The translations under genes and the position numbers were made by a program. A stretch of DNA of 64,000 bases from Roseicyclus salinarum (GTDB lineage Bacteria; Pseudomonadota; Alphaproteobacteria; Rhodobacterales; Rhodobacteraceae): positions 62,001-126,000 of the forward strand of contig NZ_JARRSA010000003.1 in the NCBI RefSeq assembly GCF_029624655.1, in the 5' to 3' direction. Below, one piece after another: positions 1 through 7,852 of this stretch (position 1 is the stretch's first letter; each line of letters opens with the position of its first letter). The notes below the pieces were generated by a model, which ran no database searches, was not told where the DNA came from, and was given only the letters and a program-made list of their open reading frames with translations.

Positions 1-773
1 TCCTGCTCGAAACAGACCGTGGCCGGCGACTGCGCCGCGATGAAGCACCAGTCCGGCACCGGCCCGTTGAAGTTGTCGGCGCTGCACGCGCCGTCGGGAT
101 CCACGGCCGAAAGGCTGTCCTCGGGCAGCAGGAAGCCGAAGTTGCCGGGGGCCCAGGACCCGCCGCCCTGGCCGCCTGCGCGCAGCTGGATCACGCGCCC
201 GCTTTCGGCGTTGGCGTCGAAGCCGGGCGGAAGGCACATCATCATCGTCGAGACGTCGCAGGCGAGCGTCGTGAACCCCGCCACCGCCGAGGCCGTGACC
301 GAGACCGCGTCCTCGGGGCGTCCCAGAAGCGCGCGGAACGCGGCGCCGAAGGTGAGGCCGACGGTGTGGGCGGCGATGTCCACCCGCACGAAGCGGGCGC
401 GCGCGGGGTCCGTGGTGACGAAGCCGTCCGTGCCGCTGCCGTCGTCGGCCGGCAGGCCCGACAGGAACGTGAGGGTGACGTCCGCTTCGGTCAGCGCCCG
501 GTCGCCCCGTGCGAAGGTCTGGCGGTCGACCATGACGGACGCCGCCGCGCGGGCTTCGTCGAGGGCGTCGGCGCTTCCGTCCAGCTCACCGGCGGCCGCA
601 AGCGCGGTGCTGTCGGCGTAGGATTGCAGGTCGGTCTGCGTGATGCCGACGCGGCCGAGGTCGAAGGACAGGGCGATCAGGCCCAGGAACACCGCCAGGC
701 CGATGCCCCAGATCACGAGGAAGCTGCCGTCCTCGTCGTCCTTCAGCCTTGCGAGATGGGGAGCGGGGTTCAT
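1..773 (-). CDS. TadG-like Flp pilus assembly protein (3' end cut by window edge)
   Basis: About 257 residues are visible before the reading frame leaves the window. The start ATG (773-771) opens a short charged head rich in Asp/Glu followed by one hydrophobic helix (about residues 17-36, FLVIWGIGLAVFLGLIALSF). That is the N-terminal membrane anchor typical of TadE/TadG-like minor pilins. The remainder is an extracytoplasmic domain with several Cys. TadG-type proteins act in assembly of Flp (type IVb) pili. It lies 33 bp downstream of cpaB on the same strand, so it is probably in the flp-cpaB transcript. The family is fairly sure; whether it is TadE, TadF or TadG is inferred from length and the Tad-type N-terminus. 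Confidence 0.75.
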   Translation of the reverse strand, partial: MNPAPHLARLKDDEDGSFLVIWGIGLAVFLGLIALSFDLGRVGITQTDLQSYADSTALAAAGELDGSADALDEARAAASVMVDRQTFARGDRALTEADVTLTFLSGLPADDGSGTDGFVTTDPARARFVRVDIAAHTVGLTFGAAFRALLGRPEDAVSVTASAVAGFTTLACDVSTMMMCLPPGFDANAESGRVIQLRAGGQGGGSWAPGNFGFLLPEDSLSAVDPDGACSADNFNGPVPDWCFIAAQSPATVCFEQ

Positions 774-806
774 GGGTCCAGTTCCAGACGTTGGGGCGCC
801 GGCGTC

Positions 807-1625
807 TCAGCTGCCGTTGCCGCGCGCGGCCACGGTTTCCACTTCGGTGCCGCGGCGGACGGTGATGGTGCGGCTGCGGACGACCTCCTCGGGCACGGGC
901 GATTCCTCCAGCAGGACGTCAGACAGGCGAAGCGTGCGCATCGGCAGGTCGTCCTCGGTGCTGTAATCGCGCAGCATCAGGCTGAGCCGTCCCGCGCGTT
1001 GCGCCAGCGCCAGCGCCTGCCCCTGCTGGGGCGTCACGTCGACGGTGACGGTCCGCGAGACCTGCGGCGCGTCGGACCGCTCGTTGGCGTCCTGGTCCAC
1101 GGCGATCACGCGGATGTTCTGAAGGATGGTGACGGCGCGCAGCGAGTCGCCGCTGCCTTGCGTCAGGATCACGTCGACATAGTCGCCGGGCGTGACGAAG
1201 CCGCCGGCGGCCGTCTCGGCGTTGACGGTGATCGCGACGGCGCGGCCATTCTCGCTCAGCGTCTCGACGATCGTGACCTTCTCGCCGAACCCCGACACCT
1301 GCGAGACAAGCACGGGCTGTCCGCGCACGATCGGGCTGCGGGCGCGCCGGGGATCCTGGCCGCTGCCGGCAAGGAGGGCGTCGGGCCGCGTGAACGCGCC
1401 GTCGGGAAGCGCCTCGCGCGGCCAGGGGCGCGCGGTCAGCATGTGGGCCTCGATGCTTTCGCCGAACGCGATGTCCTGCGCGGCGATCATGATCTCCACG
1501 AGTTCCGGGCGCTGTTCGGCGGCGACGCGGGTCGTGCGCGTCTCCATGAAATCGTATGCGATGAAGGCCGATCCGCCGGCGAACGACGTTCCGATTGCGG
1601 CCAGGAGAAGGGAAGTCAGTTTCAT
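807..1625 (-). CDS. cpaB: Flp pilus assembly protein CpaB/RcpC
   Basis: This 272-residue protein begins with a short membrane segment (about residues 3-25). An SAF domain follows (about 40-110), which carries the pattern seen in CpaB proteins (IMIAAQDIAFGESIEAHML, then the arginine/proline region of the clasp). A C-terminal RcpC/CpaB-type domain follows that (about 115-265). CpaB/RcpC sits in the periplasm and helps pass Flp pili through the secretin. Length is normal for the family. It sits between the flp pilin gene upstream and a TadG-like gene downstream, the usual Tad context. The secretin and ATPase genes of the locus are not in this window and may lie off the left edge. Confidence 0.9.
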   Translation of the reverse strand: MKLTSLLLAAIGTSFAGGSAFIAYDFMETRTTRVAAEQRPELVEIMIAAQDIAFGESIEAHMLTARPWPREALPDGAFTRPDALLAGSGQDPRRARSPIVRGQPVLVSQVSGFGEKVTIVETLSENGRAVAITVNAETAAGGFVTPGDYVDVILTQGSGDSLRAVTILQNIRVIAVDQDANERSDAPQVSRTVTVDVTPQQGQALALAQRAGRLSLMLRDYSTEDDLPMRTLRLSDVLLEESPVPEEVVRSRTITVRRGTEVETVAARGNGS

Positions 1626-1697
1626 TGTCCGTGCTCCGTGATCGGGGCTGTGTTGTCGGGAACGTGTGCCGGGCTGGCGGCCTTCGGGGGCTTGGGC

Positions 1698-1734
1698 GGT
1701 CGGTGGCGGGCATGGGGGTGCCGCGCCACCGACC
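1698..1734 (-). terminator. Long stem-loop between flp and cpaB
   Basis: Two 11-bp arms (1698-1708 and 1724-1734) are perfect inverted repeats. The loop adds a further GGCA/TGCC pairing, giving about 15 paired bases. No T tract follows in the minus direction, so it need not be a complete Rho-independent terminator. It lies 30 bp after the flp stop and 72 bp before the cpaB start, which suits partial termination or protection of the pilin mRNA 3' end. Confidence 0.55.
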
Positions 1735-1763
1735 CCTTGGGAGCTGTCTTTCGAAAGCGCCCC

Positions 1764-1985
1764 TCAGGCTGGGGGGGTGCAGTCGACGGTTCCGTCGTCC
1801 GCGGTCACGCAGGCGGACGCATCCATCGAATCCGCCGCGTCGATGAGGTTGCCGTTGATGCCCGACCCCAGTGCGGTCAGCAGGGTGATGCCAACGACGA
1901 CGGCCAGGGTGACGCCGACGCCGTATTCCACGAGGGTGACCCCGCGCTCGTCACGAACGAAACGGGAAAAGACTTTGCGAAGCAT
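1764..1985 (-). CDS. flp: Flp/Fap family type IVb pilin
   Basis: This 73-residue prepilin has a 15-residue basic leader ending in Gly15. The Flp signature VTLVEYG follows, with Glu at +5 and Tyr at +6 of the mature protein (E20, Y21), the residues needed for TadV/CpaA prepilin peptidase cleavage and assembly. One hydrophobic helix (about 22-45) follows, then a short polar tail with two Cys and a proline-rich end. A GGAG ribosome site lies 7 bases before the ATG. The gene is first in the visible Tad cluster, followed by a strong hairpin and cpaB. The mature product is the major subunit of Flp adhesion pili. The C-terminal Cys pair could form a disulfide, which is inference. Confidence 0.93.
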   Translation of the reverse strand: MLRKVFSRFVRDERGVTLVEYGVGVTLAVVVGITLLTALGSGINGNLIDAADSMDASACVTADDGTVDCTPPA

Positions 1986-2459
1986 TGTTTGACTCCAGAA
2001 ATTGAGGTGACGCCGGACGCCACGCTGAAGAAGGAAACAGGGCCCCAGTCGGAACCTTGTGACCCAAGCCTAGCGGGCGCGGCGAAGGGGGACGCCGTCG
2101 CTTCCTGCGGGAAATACAACCTTGAGTTGAAACTCTGCGCGCACGGCGCGGCGAACGGGCGGTCACGGTCAGCGGGACGCGTGGATCGCCGGATCGATTC
2201 GCGACGGCATGGCCCGCGCCTTGCACGGGATCATGCCGGGTGGCGCGCGGCGCGGCGCGCACGCGAGAAGGGGATCATTCGGGAAGGGGAGGGAAGCGGG
2301 GCGCCTGACGCGAAGCCGGGGCCGATGTCAGGGCGGCGGCCCGGATGGACCCGCTGGCCTGGCTCCGCCGCGGCCATCGGAGCGGGACCGCGCCGGACGG
2401 CGCGGCGCCGAAGCTCGGGCGGCGCGGAAAGGGATCTTCCCGCGCACGCCGAGAGGAAG
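1986..2459. other. Gene-free region upstream of flp
   Basis: About 470 bp with no convincing gene on either strand. It must hold the flp promoter, reading leftwards, but I cannot place -35/-10 boxes with confidence. A 12-bp inverted repeat, GAGTTGAAACTC (2124-2135), lies about 140 bp upstream of the flp start in one of the few less GC-rich patches and is the best operator candidate. The right half (2200-2459) is GC-rich with no clear structure. Confidence 0.4.
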
Positions 2460-2479
2460 AGAAGCCTCGGAAGGCTTCT
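2460..2479 (-). terminator. Rho-independent-type terminator of the DUF1127 gene
   Basis: The perfect 8-bp stem AGAAGCCT/AGGCTTCT encloses a 4-base loop that reads UCCG (a UNCG tetraloop) in the minus-strand transcript. It starts 2 bases after the DUF1127 stop and is followed by a pyrimidine-rich run. Confidence 0.75.
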
Positions 2480-2481
2480 TC

Positions 2482-2703
2482 TCAGGCCAGTCCGGCGGCC
2501 TTTCTGGCGATGCTTGGGATCTCGCTGCGGTGGAACCCGAGTTCCGCGAGGTTGCGGTCGCTGAGCGCGCTCAGCTCGTCGCGCGTCCGGCGGTAGATCG
2601 CGCGGCGGGCGGCCCGCTGTGCGAGGATGTCGCGGATCCGGCGAAAGCGCGCTTTCAGTCCGGTATTGTCGAGCCGTGCAAGGCCGATCTGCGCATAGGC
2701 CAT
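2482..2703 (-). CDS. DUF1127 domain small basic protein
   Basis: This 73-residue protein has the C-terminal DUF1127 motif (about residues 40-68) containing LSDRNLAELGFHRSEI. The N-terminal half is arginine-rich and helical. A GGAAGGA ribosome site lies just before the ATG. DUF1127 proteins are short, arginine-rich and common in alpha- and gammaproteobacteria. Some are RNA-binding and affect sRNA turnover and phosphate or stress responses (for example CcaF1 of Rhodobacter, known from the family). Here the gene is monocistronic, with its own candidate promoter upstream and a tight hairpin terminator. I looked for the CCUCCUCCC-motif sRNAs that follow CcaF1 in Rhodobacter and did not find them. 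The role is therefore open. Confidence 0.9.
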   Translation of the reverse strand: MAYAQIGLARLDNTGLKARFRRIRDILAQRAARRAIYRRTRDELSALSDRNLAELGFHRSEIPSIARKAAGLA

Positions 2704-2751
2704 GGTGGGTGTCCTTCCATCTGTTGACGCCGCATTGCGTCTTCAGACGTC

Positions 2752-2779
2752 AAGATAGGCCCATGCTGCACCTGCACAA
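2752..2779 (-). promoter_or_regulatory. Candidate sigma70-type promoter for the DUF1127 gene
   Basis: On the minus strand TTGTGC (2779-2774) and TATCTT (2757-2752) are separated by 16 bases, which would give a leader of about 40 nt. An inverted TTGACG/CGTCAA pair lies between this site and the start codon. The match to consensus is only moderate. Confidence 0.4.
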
Positions 2780-2866
2780 TCCGCAAGCCGGAATTGCTGC
2801 CATGCAGCAAAGGCAACGCTGAGGAGCCGCGTCTTCGCCCGTGCGGGGGCGTCTTCCGCGGCAACG

Positions 2867-3280
2867 TCACCCGCGCACGACGTAGACCGAGCATTCCGCA
2901 TGCGTGACGACATGGCTGGCCGTGGTTCCCAGAAGATAATCCTGAACCTTGGGATTGGCCGATTCCATCACGATCAGATCGACATTTCGCTCGTCGGCCA
3001 GTTTCAGGATCTGGCGATGCACCGCGCCCTTTCGGACGACGGTTTCCATTTCGACGCCGTCCGCCGGATGGTCCTTCACGAACTTGTTCAATTGCTCGCG
3101 CCAATAGCCTTCTGAATCGCGGATGTTCAGATTGCGCTCCATTTCGGGCGCGACCGTCGCCACCAGAAGCTTCGCGTCACGCCTTCGTGCCATTCCGACG
3201 GCTTCCTCGTAGGCGCGGTAATCCATCTTCGCATGACGAAGATTGAGCGGGCAGAGGATCAGCTTGGTGTCGCGGGGCAT
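2867..3280 (-). CDS. Universal stress protein family protein (non-ATP-binding type)
   Basis: This 137-residue single UspA domain starts at the ATG preceded by GGAGGG (3280-3278). Upstream frame extension is not supported by codon use. The N-terminus has the beta-strand KLILCPLNLRH. The C-terminal strand region reads LLGTTASHVVTHAECSVYVV, and the ATP-binding G-2x-G-9x-G-S/T motif is not present. It therefore resembles UspA-type proteins that do not hold ATP. Usp proteins are cytoplasmic and induced by growth arrest, starvation or oxygen limitation. A second usp gene with an ATP motif lies 306 bp upstream on the same strand. The two differ enough not to be a recent duplication. Confidence 0.85.
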   Translation of the reverse strand: MPRDTKLILCPLNLRHAKMDYRAYEEAVGMARRRDAKLLVATVAPEMERNLNIRDSEGYWREQLNKFVKDHPADGVEMETVVRKGAVHRQILKLADERNVDLIVMESANPKVQDYLLGTTASHVVTHAECSVYVVRG

Positions 3281-3586
3281 CGGTCGGCCCTCCATGTCTC
3301 GGCTTCGGTTTCGGCTGTCCCATTCGGCGCGCAGGCCGGAACAGCGGGTCATGCCTAGCACATTCCGCAATGCTCCGGCCATCGCGGTCCCCAATCGCGA
3401 TCGATCGCGCCCGATATCCCTTTCGAAATGGGAATCATGCTTTTCGCGAACGATCCGATCCCGTCGAAAATGCCTCCGGCAGCCCATTCATCGCGTCGTT
3501 CGCATCGAACGGGGTTGAGGACCGGGCATGACCGCCCCCGGTCGGCTGTTCGCCGCGGGCTTTTCGGCTCGCCCGGGTCCTGCGCG
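3281..3586. other. Intergenic region between the two usp genes
   Basis: 306 bp without a supported gene. It should contain the promoter of the downstream usp gene (reading leftwards). A perfect 14-bp palindrome CGCGATCGATCGCG lies at 3396-3409, about 116 bp upstream of that start codon. I found no FNR-type box here. Confidence 0.35.
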
Positions 3587-4117
3587 CTAGCGCACGGTCA
3601 CGACCGTCACAGGCGACAAGTGCTGGACCTTGTGAGAGACGCTGCCGAACACCGCGGACTTCAGGTCGGACAGGCCCCGCGCGCCGGTCACGATCATGTC
3701 CGCCCCGGTTTCTTCCGCCGCCTCCACGATGCGGCGCGCAGGATCGCCGTCGTCCGTCACGCGCTCCACGTCGCGCACGCCGTGCTCGTGCGCCGCCCGT
3801 TCCGCGGCATCGAGCACGCTGCGGGCCACCGCCGACAGGACGCGGTCCTCGCTCGTTGCGTGCTCGGGCAGGAGATCGGCCTGTGGGAACCGCGCGTGGG
3901 GCAGCGAGGAGAGGGCCGCAAACAGGCGATTGCCCCCCTCGGCTGCGTCGTATTCGACCTCGGCCATGTGGCGCAGGCCCTCCGACAGGTGATCTCGAAG
4001 GTAGACGTGAACCAGGACGACCGGGACCCCTGACTTCGCGGCGAGGTCGGCCCCGACATCCACCGCGCGCATGGCCGTGTCCGAACCGTCCGTCGCGATG
4101 AGCACTTTCCTGACCAT
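3587..4117 (-). CDS. Universal stress protein UspA family, ATP-binding type
   Basis: This 176-residue protein starts at the ATG with GGAGGAAGGA just upstream. The Usp fold is clear: MVRKVLIATDGSDTAMRA at the start, with the conserved Asp that contacts nucleotide (D10). A complete G-2x-G-9x-G-S motif sits near the C-terminus (GARG...VFGS, about residues 146-160). It probably binds ATP in the cytoplasm and acts in stress survival. A perfect TTGAC-N4-GTCAA box is centred 61 bp upstream of the start codon, so FnrL/Dnr-type control at low oxygen is likely. The gene is otherwise isolated. Confidence 0.9.
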   Translation of the reverse strand: MVRKVLIATDGSDTAMRAVDVGADLAAKSGVPVVLVHVYLRDHLSEGLRHMAEVEYDAAEGGNRLFAALSSLPHARFPQADLLPEHATSEDRVLSAVARSVLDAAERAAHEHGVRDVERVTDDGDPARRIVEAAEETGADMIVTGARGLSDLKSAVFGSVSHKVQHLSPVTVVTVR

Positions 4118-4171
4118 GTCCTTCCTCCCTTGACGTGGCCCCCAGCATTCCAGCGCGTCGGGACGGCGGCA

Positions 4172-4185
4172 TTGACCGGCGTCAA
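4172..4185. promoter_or_regulatory. FNR/FnrL-type box upstream of uspA
   Basis: TTGACCGGCGTCAA is a perfect TTGAC-N4-GTCAA dyad matching the FNR/CRP-superfamily consensus TTGA-N6-TCAA used by FnrL, Dnr and NnrR in alphaproteobacteria. It is centred 61 bp before the start codon of the usp gene on the minus strand, a typical activator position. Which family member binds cannot be told from the site. Confidence 0.7.
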
Positions 4186-4390
4186 CGCCCAACCCGTGAA
4201 CGGGCGAAGGCGCCCGCCACCGGCGGGTCGTGCGGCGCGCCGCCCTGTCCCGACACGCCGTGGCCGCAGGGACGCAGGCATGCCGCCGCGCGCGGTGCAG
4301 GTCGCAGGGCCGCCCGTCCTCGCGACGGTGTTCCGCACCGTGCGCGGGCGGAACGAGCAGTCGCAGGGCGCAAGCGGGCTGAACGCGGGC

Positions 4391-4810
4391 GGATCGTCCT
4401 GTCGCTGCCGCCCGGAGGTTGCGGGTCGCCATGTGGCGCAGGCTGGTCGATGGACCGGGCGGCGCTCGCCACCTCCAGGCACCGACCTGCTGCCGCCGCG
4501 CAGAGGTCGCGGAGCGCCATAAGGCTCGGGCCGGTCAGGAACGGGTGGACCGGGCCACCTCGCGTCCCACCGTCGACCGTCCTGTCACGACCTCTCGGGG
4601 TCGCCTGGTGCCATAAGGCCCAGCCGACGTCGTGCCCGGCGGGCTGGGCACAGCCGGGTCGGACCGCCGAGACCCCTTCGAGCGCCTAGGTGTCGCTGCT
4701 GCGCGAAGGTTGCCGACCGTCAATTGGCCGAGCAGGGCCGGGCCGGGCGCGGACGGACCGGGCCACCTCGCTTACCGCAGAGGACCGTCCGGTTGCGGCC
4801 GGTCGGCGGG
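4391..4810 (-). repeat. Cluster of degenerate ~85-110 bp direct repeats in a gene-free gap
   Basis: The gap 4118-4966 has no supported gene. Within it, related blocks recur, best seen on the minus strand. Starts at about 4432, 4520, 4612 and 4723 share a pattern like ATGGCG-CCGC-ACCTC/T followed by GCGGCAGC and ACAGGACGGTC. A block GCGAGGTGGCCCGGTCC ends two units (4545-4563 and 4754-4772). GCCATAAGGC occurs twice (4516, 4610). The copies are too diverged to be a satellite, yet too alike for chance. Possible origins are a decayed repeat array, tandem small RNA genes or an eroded repetitive coding region. Confidence 0.5.
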
Positions 4811-4966
4811 CGCGAAACGCCGTCGCGATGGCGCGAGGCCCGCATCGCGCGGGCCCTGGATCCGTCGCGCGGGTAGCCTGCGTGCGGGATGCCCGCCTTC
4901 CCACCGCGACCCTGGCGGCGGGGCGATCGCGCAGGCGGGCCTTGCGCCGGGGGCCTGGCCCGCGCC

Positions 4967-5443
4967 TCAGCCCGCCATCTGCGCGCGAGGGATCTCGACG
5001 ACGCGCCAGAATCTCTCCAGCAGGCCGGCCAGTTCGAGAACGTCCCCGCCCGCGCTCTGCTTGACGACGTAGCCAGCGACATGCGCGTCGTAGGCGGCTT
5101 CGATATCCGCCTGCGCGCGCGACGTCGTGAGCATGAAGACGATAAGGCGTCGAAGCTTGGGGTCGGCCCGGATCTCCCTCACGAAGGCGTGGCCGTCGAG
5201 ACGTGGCATGTTGATGTCCACGAGGAGGATGCGGCCCTCCAGGCCGGGCGCCTCGGCCGTGCGCGCAGGATCGCGCAGGTATTCCAGCGCCGCGACGCCG
5301 TCGACCGCCCGTACGATGGCGCTGGCGACCCCGGCCTTGTCGAACGCGCGCCGGACCGCCTTGGCATCGCCGTCGTCGTCCTCCACGAGCAGGATCCTGA
5401 CCGGGTCCGTCGCGGGCGGGGGACGGGGCTTCGGGGCGCTCAC
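4967..5443 (-). CDS. Rcp1-like single-domain response regulator
   Basis: A receiver domain with no output domain, 158 residues from GTG 5443. The acidic pocket is E21-D22-D23, the phospho-acceptor is D76 (in LLVDINMPRLDG) and the conserved Lys is K128 (GYVVK). The pattern is that of Rcp1-type regulators partnered with phytochrome-like kinases. The GTG overlaps the stop of the upstream kinase as GTGA, which favours translational coupling. An in-frame ATG at 5485 would add 14 disordered residues and is an alternative; neither has a clear Shine-Dalgarno. It probably takes phosphate from the adjacent kinase and passes it on by protein contact or phosphorelay, since it has no DNA-binding part. Confidence 0.85.
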   Translation of the reverse strand: MSAPKPRPPPATDPVRILLVEDDDGDAKAVRRAFDKAGVASAIVRAVDGVAALEYLRDPARTAEAPGLEGRILLVDINMPRLDGHAFVREIRADPKLRRLIVFMLTTSRAQADIEAAYDAHVAGYVVKQSAGGDVLELAGLLERFWRVVEIPRAQMAG

Positions 5444-6927
5444 GGAGGGGGCCGCGCGTCGGGCGGACCGGGTGGCTTCGGCCATGTGAAGCGGAACGCG
5501 CAGCCCTTCCCGTCCGCTGACGTCAGGGTCAGCGATCCGCCGACGCTTTCCACGGTCTTTCGCACGAAGGCGAGGCCCATGCCGCTTCCCTCGACCACGT
5601 CGCGCGGCTTGAGGACCTGGAACATGCCGAACACCTTCTCGTGGTATTCGGCGGGGATGCCCGGGCCGTCGTCCTCCACGCAGAATGCGTAGTCCCCGCC
5701 CGTGTCCTCAACGGTCACGCGCAAGCGCCCATCGAGGCGGTCATGGTGCTTGATGGCGTTGGAGACGAGGTTCAGAAGGACGCTGCTGATCGGCGCGCTC
5801 GGCAGGGCGATTTTGTCGAAACCCGGCCCGATCTCGATGCGGAACGCAGTGGGCGGCGAGGCCAGCGCGATCACTTCCTGCAAGATGCGTTCGCCACAGA
5901 CCGTTTCGCCGCAATGGGTGTCGCGCCCGACCCGGGAATAGGCGAGCAGATCGTCAAGAAGCCGGTCCATCCGCCGCACCCGGCTTCTGAGAAGGTCCAT
6001 GCTTTCGCGCGTGTCCTCCGTCAGGTGCCCCTCGAGGTCCTCGGACAGCCAGCGGGATGCGTTGTCGATCACCCGCAAGGGCGCTTTCAGGTCGTGGGAG
6101 GCGATGTAGGCGAACTGGTCGAGCTCGCCGTTGGAGCGTTCCAGCTCGCGTTTCGAGGCTTCCAGCTCCCGCAGGAGACAGGCCATCCTGTCCTCCGCGG
6201 CATGACGCTCGGAGACGTCCTGCAAGATGCCGATGACCGTCTTGCGCGCGCCTGCGTCGACGCTGCCCAGCGCCACCGAAAGCGGGAACCGCGTGCCGTC
6301 CCGGCGCAGCCCCGCGACGTTGCGGTCGGCGCTCATGTCGGACTTGTGGTTCTCGAACGCGGCCAGGCGGCTTGCATGGCCGTGGCGGTATTCGGCAGGC
6401 ATCAGGATGTCGAGCGACCGGCCCAGCGCCCCGCCCGAGCCGAAGCCGAACATGGCCTCGGCCTTGGGGTTCATGTCGACGATCCGGCCCGCCACGTCGC
6501 ACGACACGATGCCGACCGGCGCATTCCGGTAGATCGTCTCGATCCGGGCCGTGCTTTCGAAGAGATCCGTCCCGAGCGCGTGGAAGGCGCGCGCGATCAC
6601 CCCGATTTCGCCGGGTGCGCCGAGATGCAGCGCGACCGCGCCCCCGACGCCGGGCCGGCCGGAGAGCGACGCCGCAAGGTCCGCCAGCGGCGCGGCCAGG
6701 CGTGCGGCGCACAGACCCGCGAGGGCGGCCAGGACGACGGTCGTCCCCGCACCGAGGAACCCGACGGAACCTGGCGGCGCATCTCGCACGAGGTCGGCGA
6801 GCGGAGCGGCTTCGCCGACGCGGCCCTCGAGCCGGCCAACGAGGTCCAGAGCCGCCGCGGTGATCAGCACCGATGCCGCCGCCATCAGGGTCATCCTTGT
6901 TCTGAACGTCGGGACCCTGCCTCGCAT
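5440..6927 (-). CDS. Membrane PAS sensor histidine kinase
   Basis: This 495-residue protein has two predicted membrane helices (about 12-30 and 56-78). They flank a short periplasmic loop and lead into a HAMP-like linker. A PAS domain follows (about 125-245, APVGIVSCDVAGRIVDMN), then a short coiled coil (about 245-270). The dimerisation domain carries the phospho-acceptor His278 (YIASHDLKAPLR), and a HATPase domain follows with N box (NLVSNAIKHH), DDGPGIP and GSGMGLAFVRK. The catalytic half resembles phytochrome-family kinases, but there is no GAF/PHY photosensor, so the signal is unknown. The following receiver gene overlaps its stop codon. It is divergent from another two-component pair with 199 bp between starts. 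Confidence 0.88.
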   Translation of the reverse strand: MRGRVPTFRTRMTLMAAASVLITAAALDLVGRLEGRVGEAAPLADLVRDAPPGSVGFLGAGTTVVLAALAGLCAARLAAPLADLAASLSGRPGVGGAVALHLGAPGEIGVIARAFHALGTDLFESTARIETIYRNAPVGIVSCDVAGRIVDMNPKAEAMFGFGSGGALGRSLDILMPAEYRHGHASRLAAFENHKSDMSADRNVAGLRRDGTRFPLSVALGSVDAGARKTVIGILQDVSERHAAEDRMACLLRELEASKRELERSNGELDQFAYIASHDLKAPLRVIDNASRWLSEDLEGHLTEDTRESMDLLRSRVRRMDRLLDDLLAYSRVGRDTHCGETVCGERILQEVIALASPPTAFRIEIGPGFDKIALPSAPISSVLLNLVSNAIKHHDRLDGRLRVTVEDTGGDYAFCVEDDGPGIPAEYHEKVFGMFQVLKPRDVVEGSGMGLAFVRKTVESVGGSLTLTSADGKGCAFRFTWPKPPGPPDARPPP

Positions 6928-7126
6928 CGCGCGCTTTCATATTGAACCTGCGGTCGCATCGGGGCGCGCCGTCCCTGACCATAACGCGTGGCGCGTTAAG
7001 GAATGATTGCCGAAGGGCGACAGGGCGGATCCGCCAGCGTTCACGTTTCCTTAGGTGATGCGTGTCATGTTCCGACATCGGGCAGCTTGGCGTGGTGGCC
7101 GCTATCAGTCGTAGGGAGACCAAGGC

Positions 7127-7852
7127 ATGAAAAACCGGGCACCGCTTCCCCCGGGCCGCGAGGCCGGGCGCGACGCGCCCCTCTCGCTGAACGTCCTGAT
7201 CCTCGACGATGTCGAGACCGACCGCCTGCGGCTGCGCCGGCTGCTGCGCGAGGCCGGTCTGGACTTCACCCTGTACGAGGCCGCCGACCTCGCGGGCTTT
7301 GCCGCCCGCCTGGACGGCGCGTCCATGGACCTCGTGTTCCTCGACTATCACCTCGAGATGGACACGGGCCTCGACGCGCTGAGGATCCTGTCGGCGCGGG
7401 AGGATCAGGCCGGCGCGCTGCCGATCATGGTCACGAGCGTCGGCAACTGCGACGTGGCGGTGGAGGCGATGCGCTCGGGCTGTGCGGACTACCTCGTCAA
7501 GGAGCAGCTCAGCGTCGAGGCGATCCGCAAATCCGTGACCTCCGCCTTCGAGCGACGGCTTCTGTTCGCGGCCTTCGCCGAGGCGAAGCGGACGCGCGAC
7601 GCCTTGTCGGGTCTCGCAAGGCGCTTCGCCTTCACCTCCGGCCCCGAGATCAGGTCCGTTCTGTCGGCGACCCTGCGCCACGCCCGGTCGCTGCGCGGGC
7701 ACGAGGCGATCACGCCCCCCTTCGCCGAGAAGTTGGGCGCGCTCGAGGACGATTGCCACGAGATATTCGCCTTCCTTTCCGGCGTCGCCGACATCCTGGA
7801 CGGCGTCGAGGGCTCGCCGGCGCGCGCCTTGCCGCGAGCAGCGCGGGAATGA
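7127..7852 (+). CDS. Receiver protein with helical C-terminal extension (possible degenerate DHp)
   Basis: 241 residues, with a GGGAG ribosome site. The receiver domain is about 21-145, with acidic residues D27-D28, phospho-acceptor D73 (FLDYHL) and K125. The C-terminal 95 residues are helical and have no DNA-binding motif. They align loosely with the dimerisation domain of the next protein (VLSATLRHARS against VLVHDFRAPAR), with the phospho-His replaced by Ala. It may therefore be a paralogue that kept the receiver and a dead DHp and lost the ATPase domain; this is inference from pattern only. Its stop overlaps the next start (ATGA), so the two are co-translated. Cytoplasmic. Confidence 0.8.
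   Translation: MKNRAPLPPGREAGRDAPLSLNVLILDDVETDRLRLRRLLREAGLDFTLYEAADLAGFAARLDGASMDLVFLDYHLEMDTGLDALRILSAREDQAGALPIMVTSVGNCDVAVEAMRSGCADYLVKEQLSVEAIRKSVTSAFERRLLFAAFAEAKRTRDALSGLARRFAFTSGPEIRSVLSATLRHARSLRGHEAITPPFAEKLGALEDDCHEIFAFLSGVADILDGVEGSPARALPRAARE

Noticed and set aside
2200-2459. Possible CcsR-type sRNAs downstream of the DUF1127 gene
   Set aside because: No CCUCCUCCC loop motifs were found on the minus strand.
366-2564. Long open frame on the plus strand opposite the Tad genes
   Set aside because: It runs antisense to flp, cpaB and DUF1127, has arginine/glycine-rich low-complexity translation and no ribosome site; it is an effect of high GC.
2724-2753. TTGACG...CGTCAA before DUF1127 as an FNR box
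   Set aside because: Half sites are 18 bases apart; FNR-type boxes need 4-6.
3396-3409. CGCGATCGATCGCG palindrome as a regulator site
   Set aside because: Perfect but made of GATC/CGCG steps common in GC-rich DNA and far from the start codon; kept only as a note.
7003-7848. Upstream extension of the receiver-kinase hybrid
   Set aside because: It overlaps the previous gene in another frame and lacks domain content; the ATGA overlap at 7849 is a better start.
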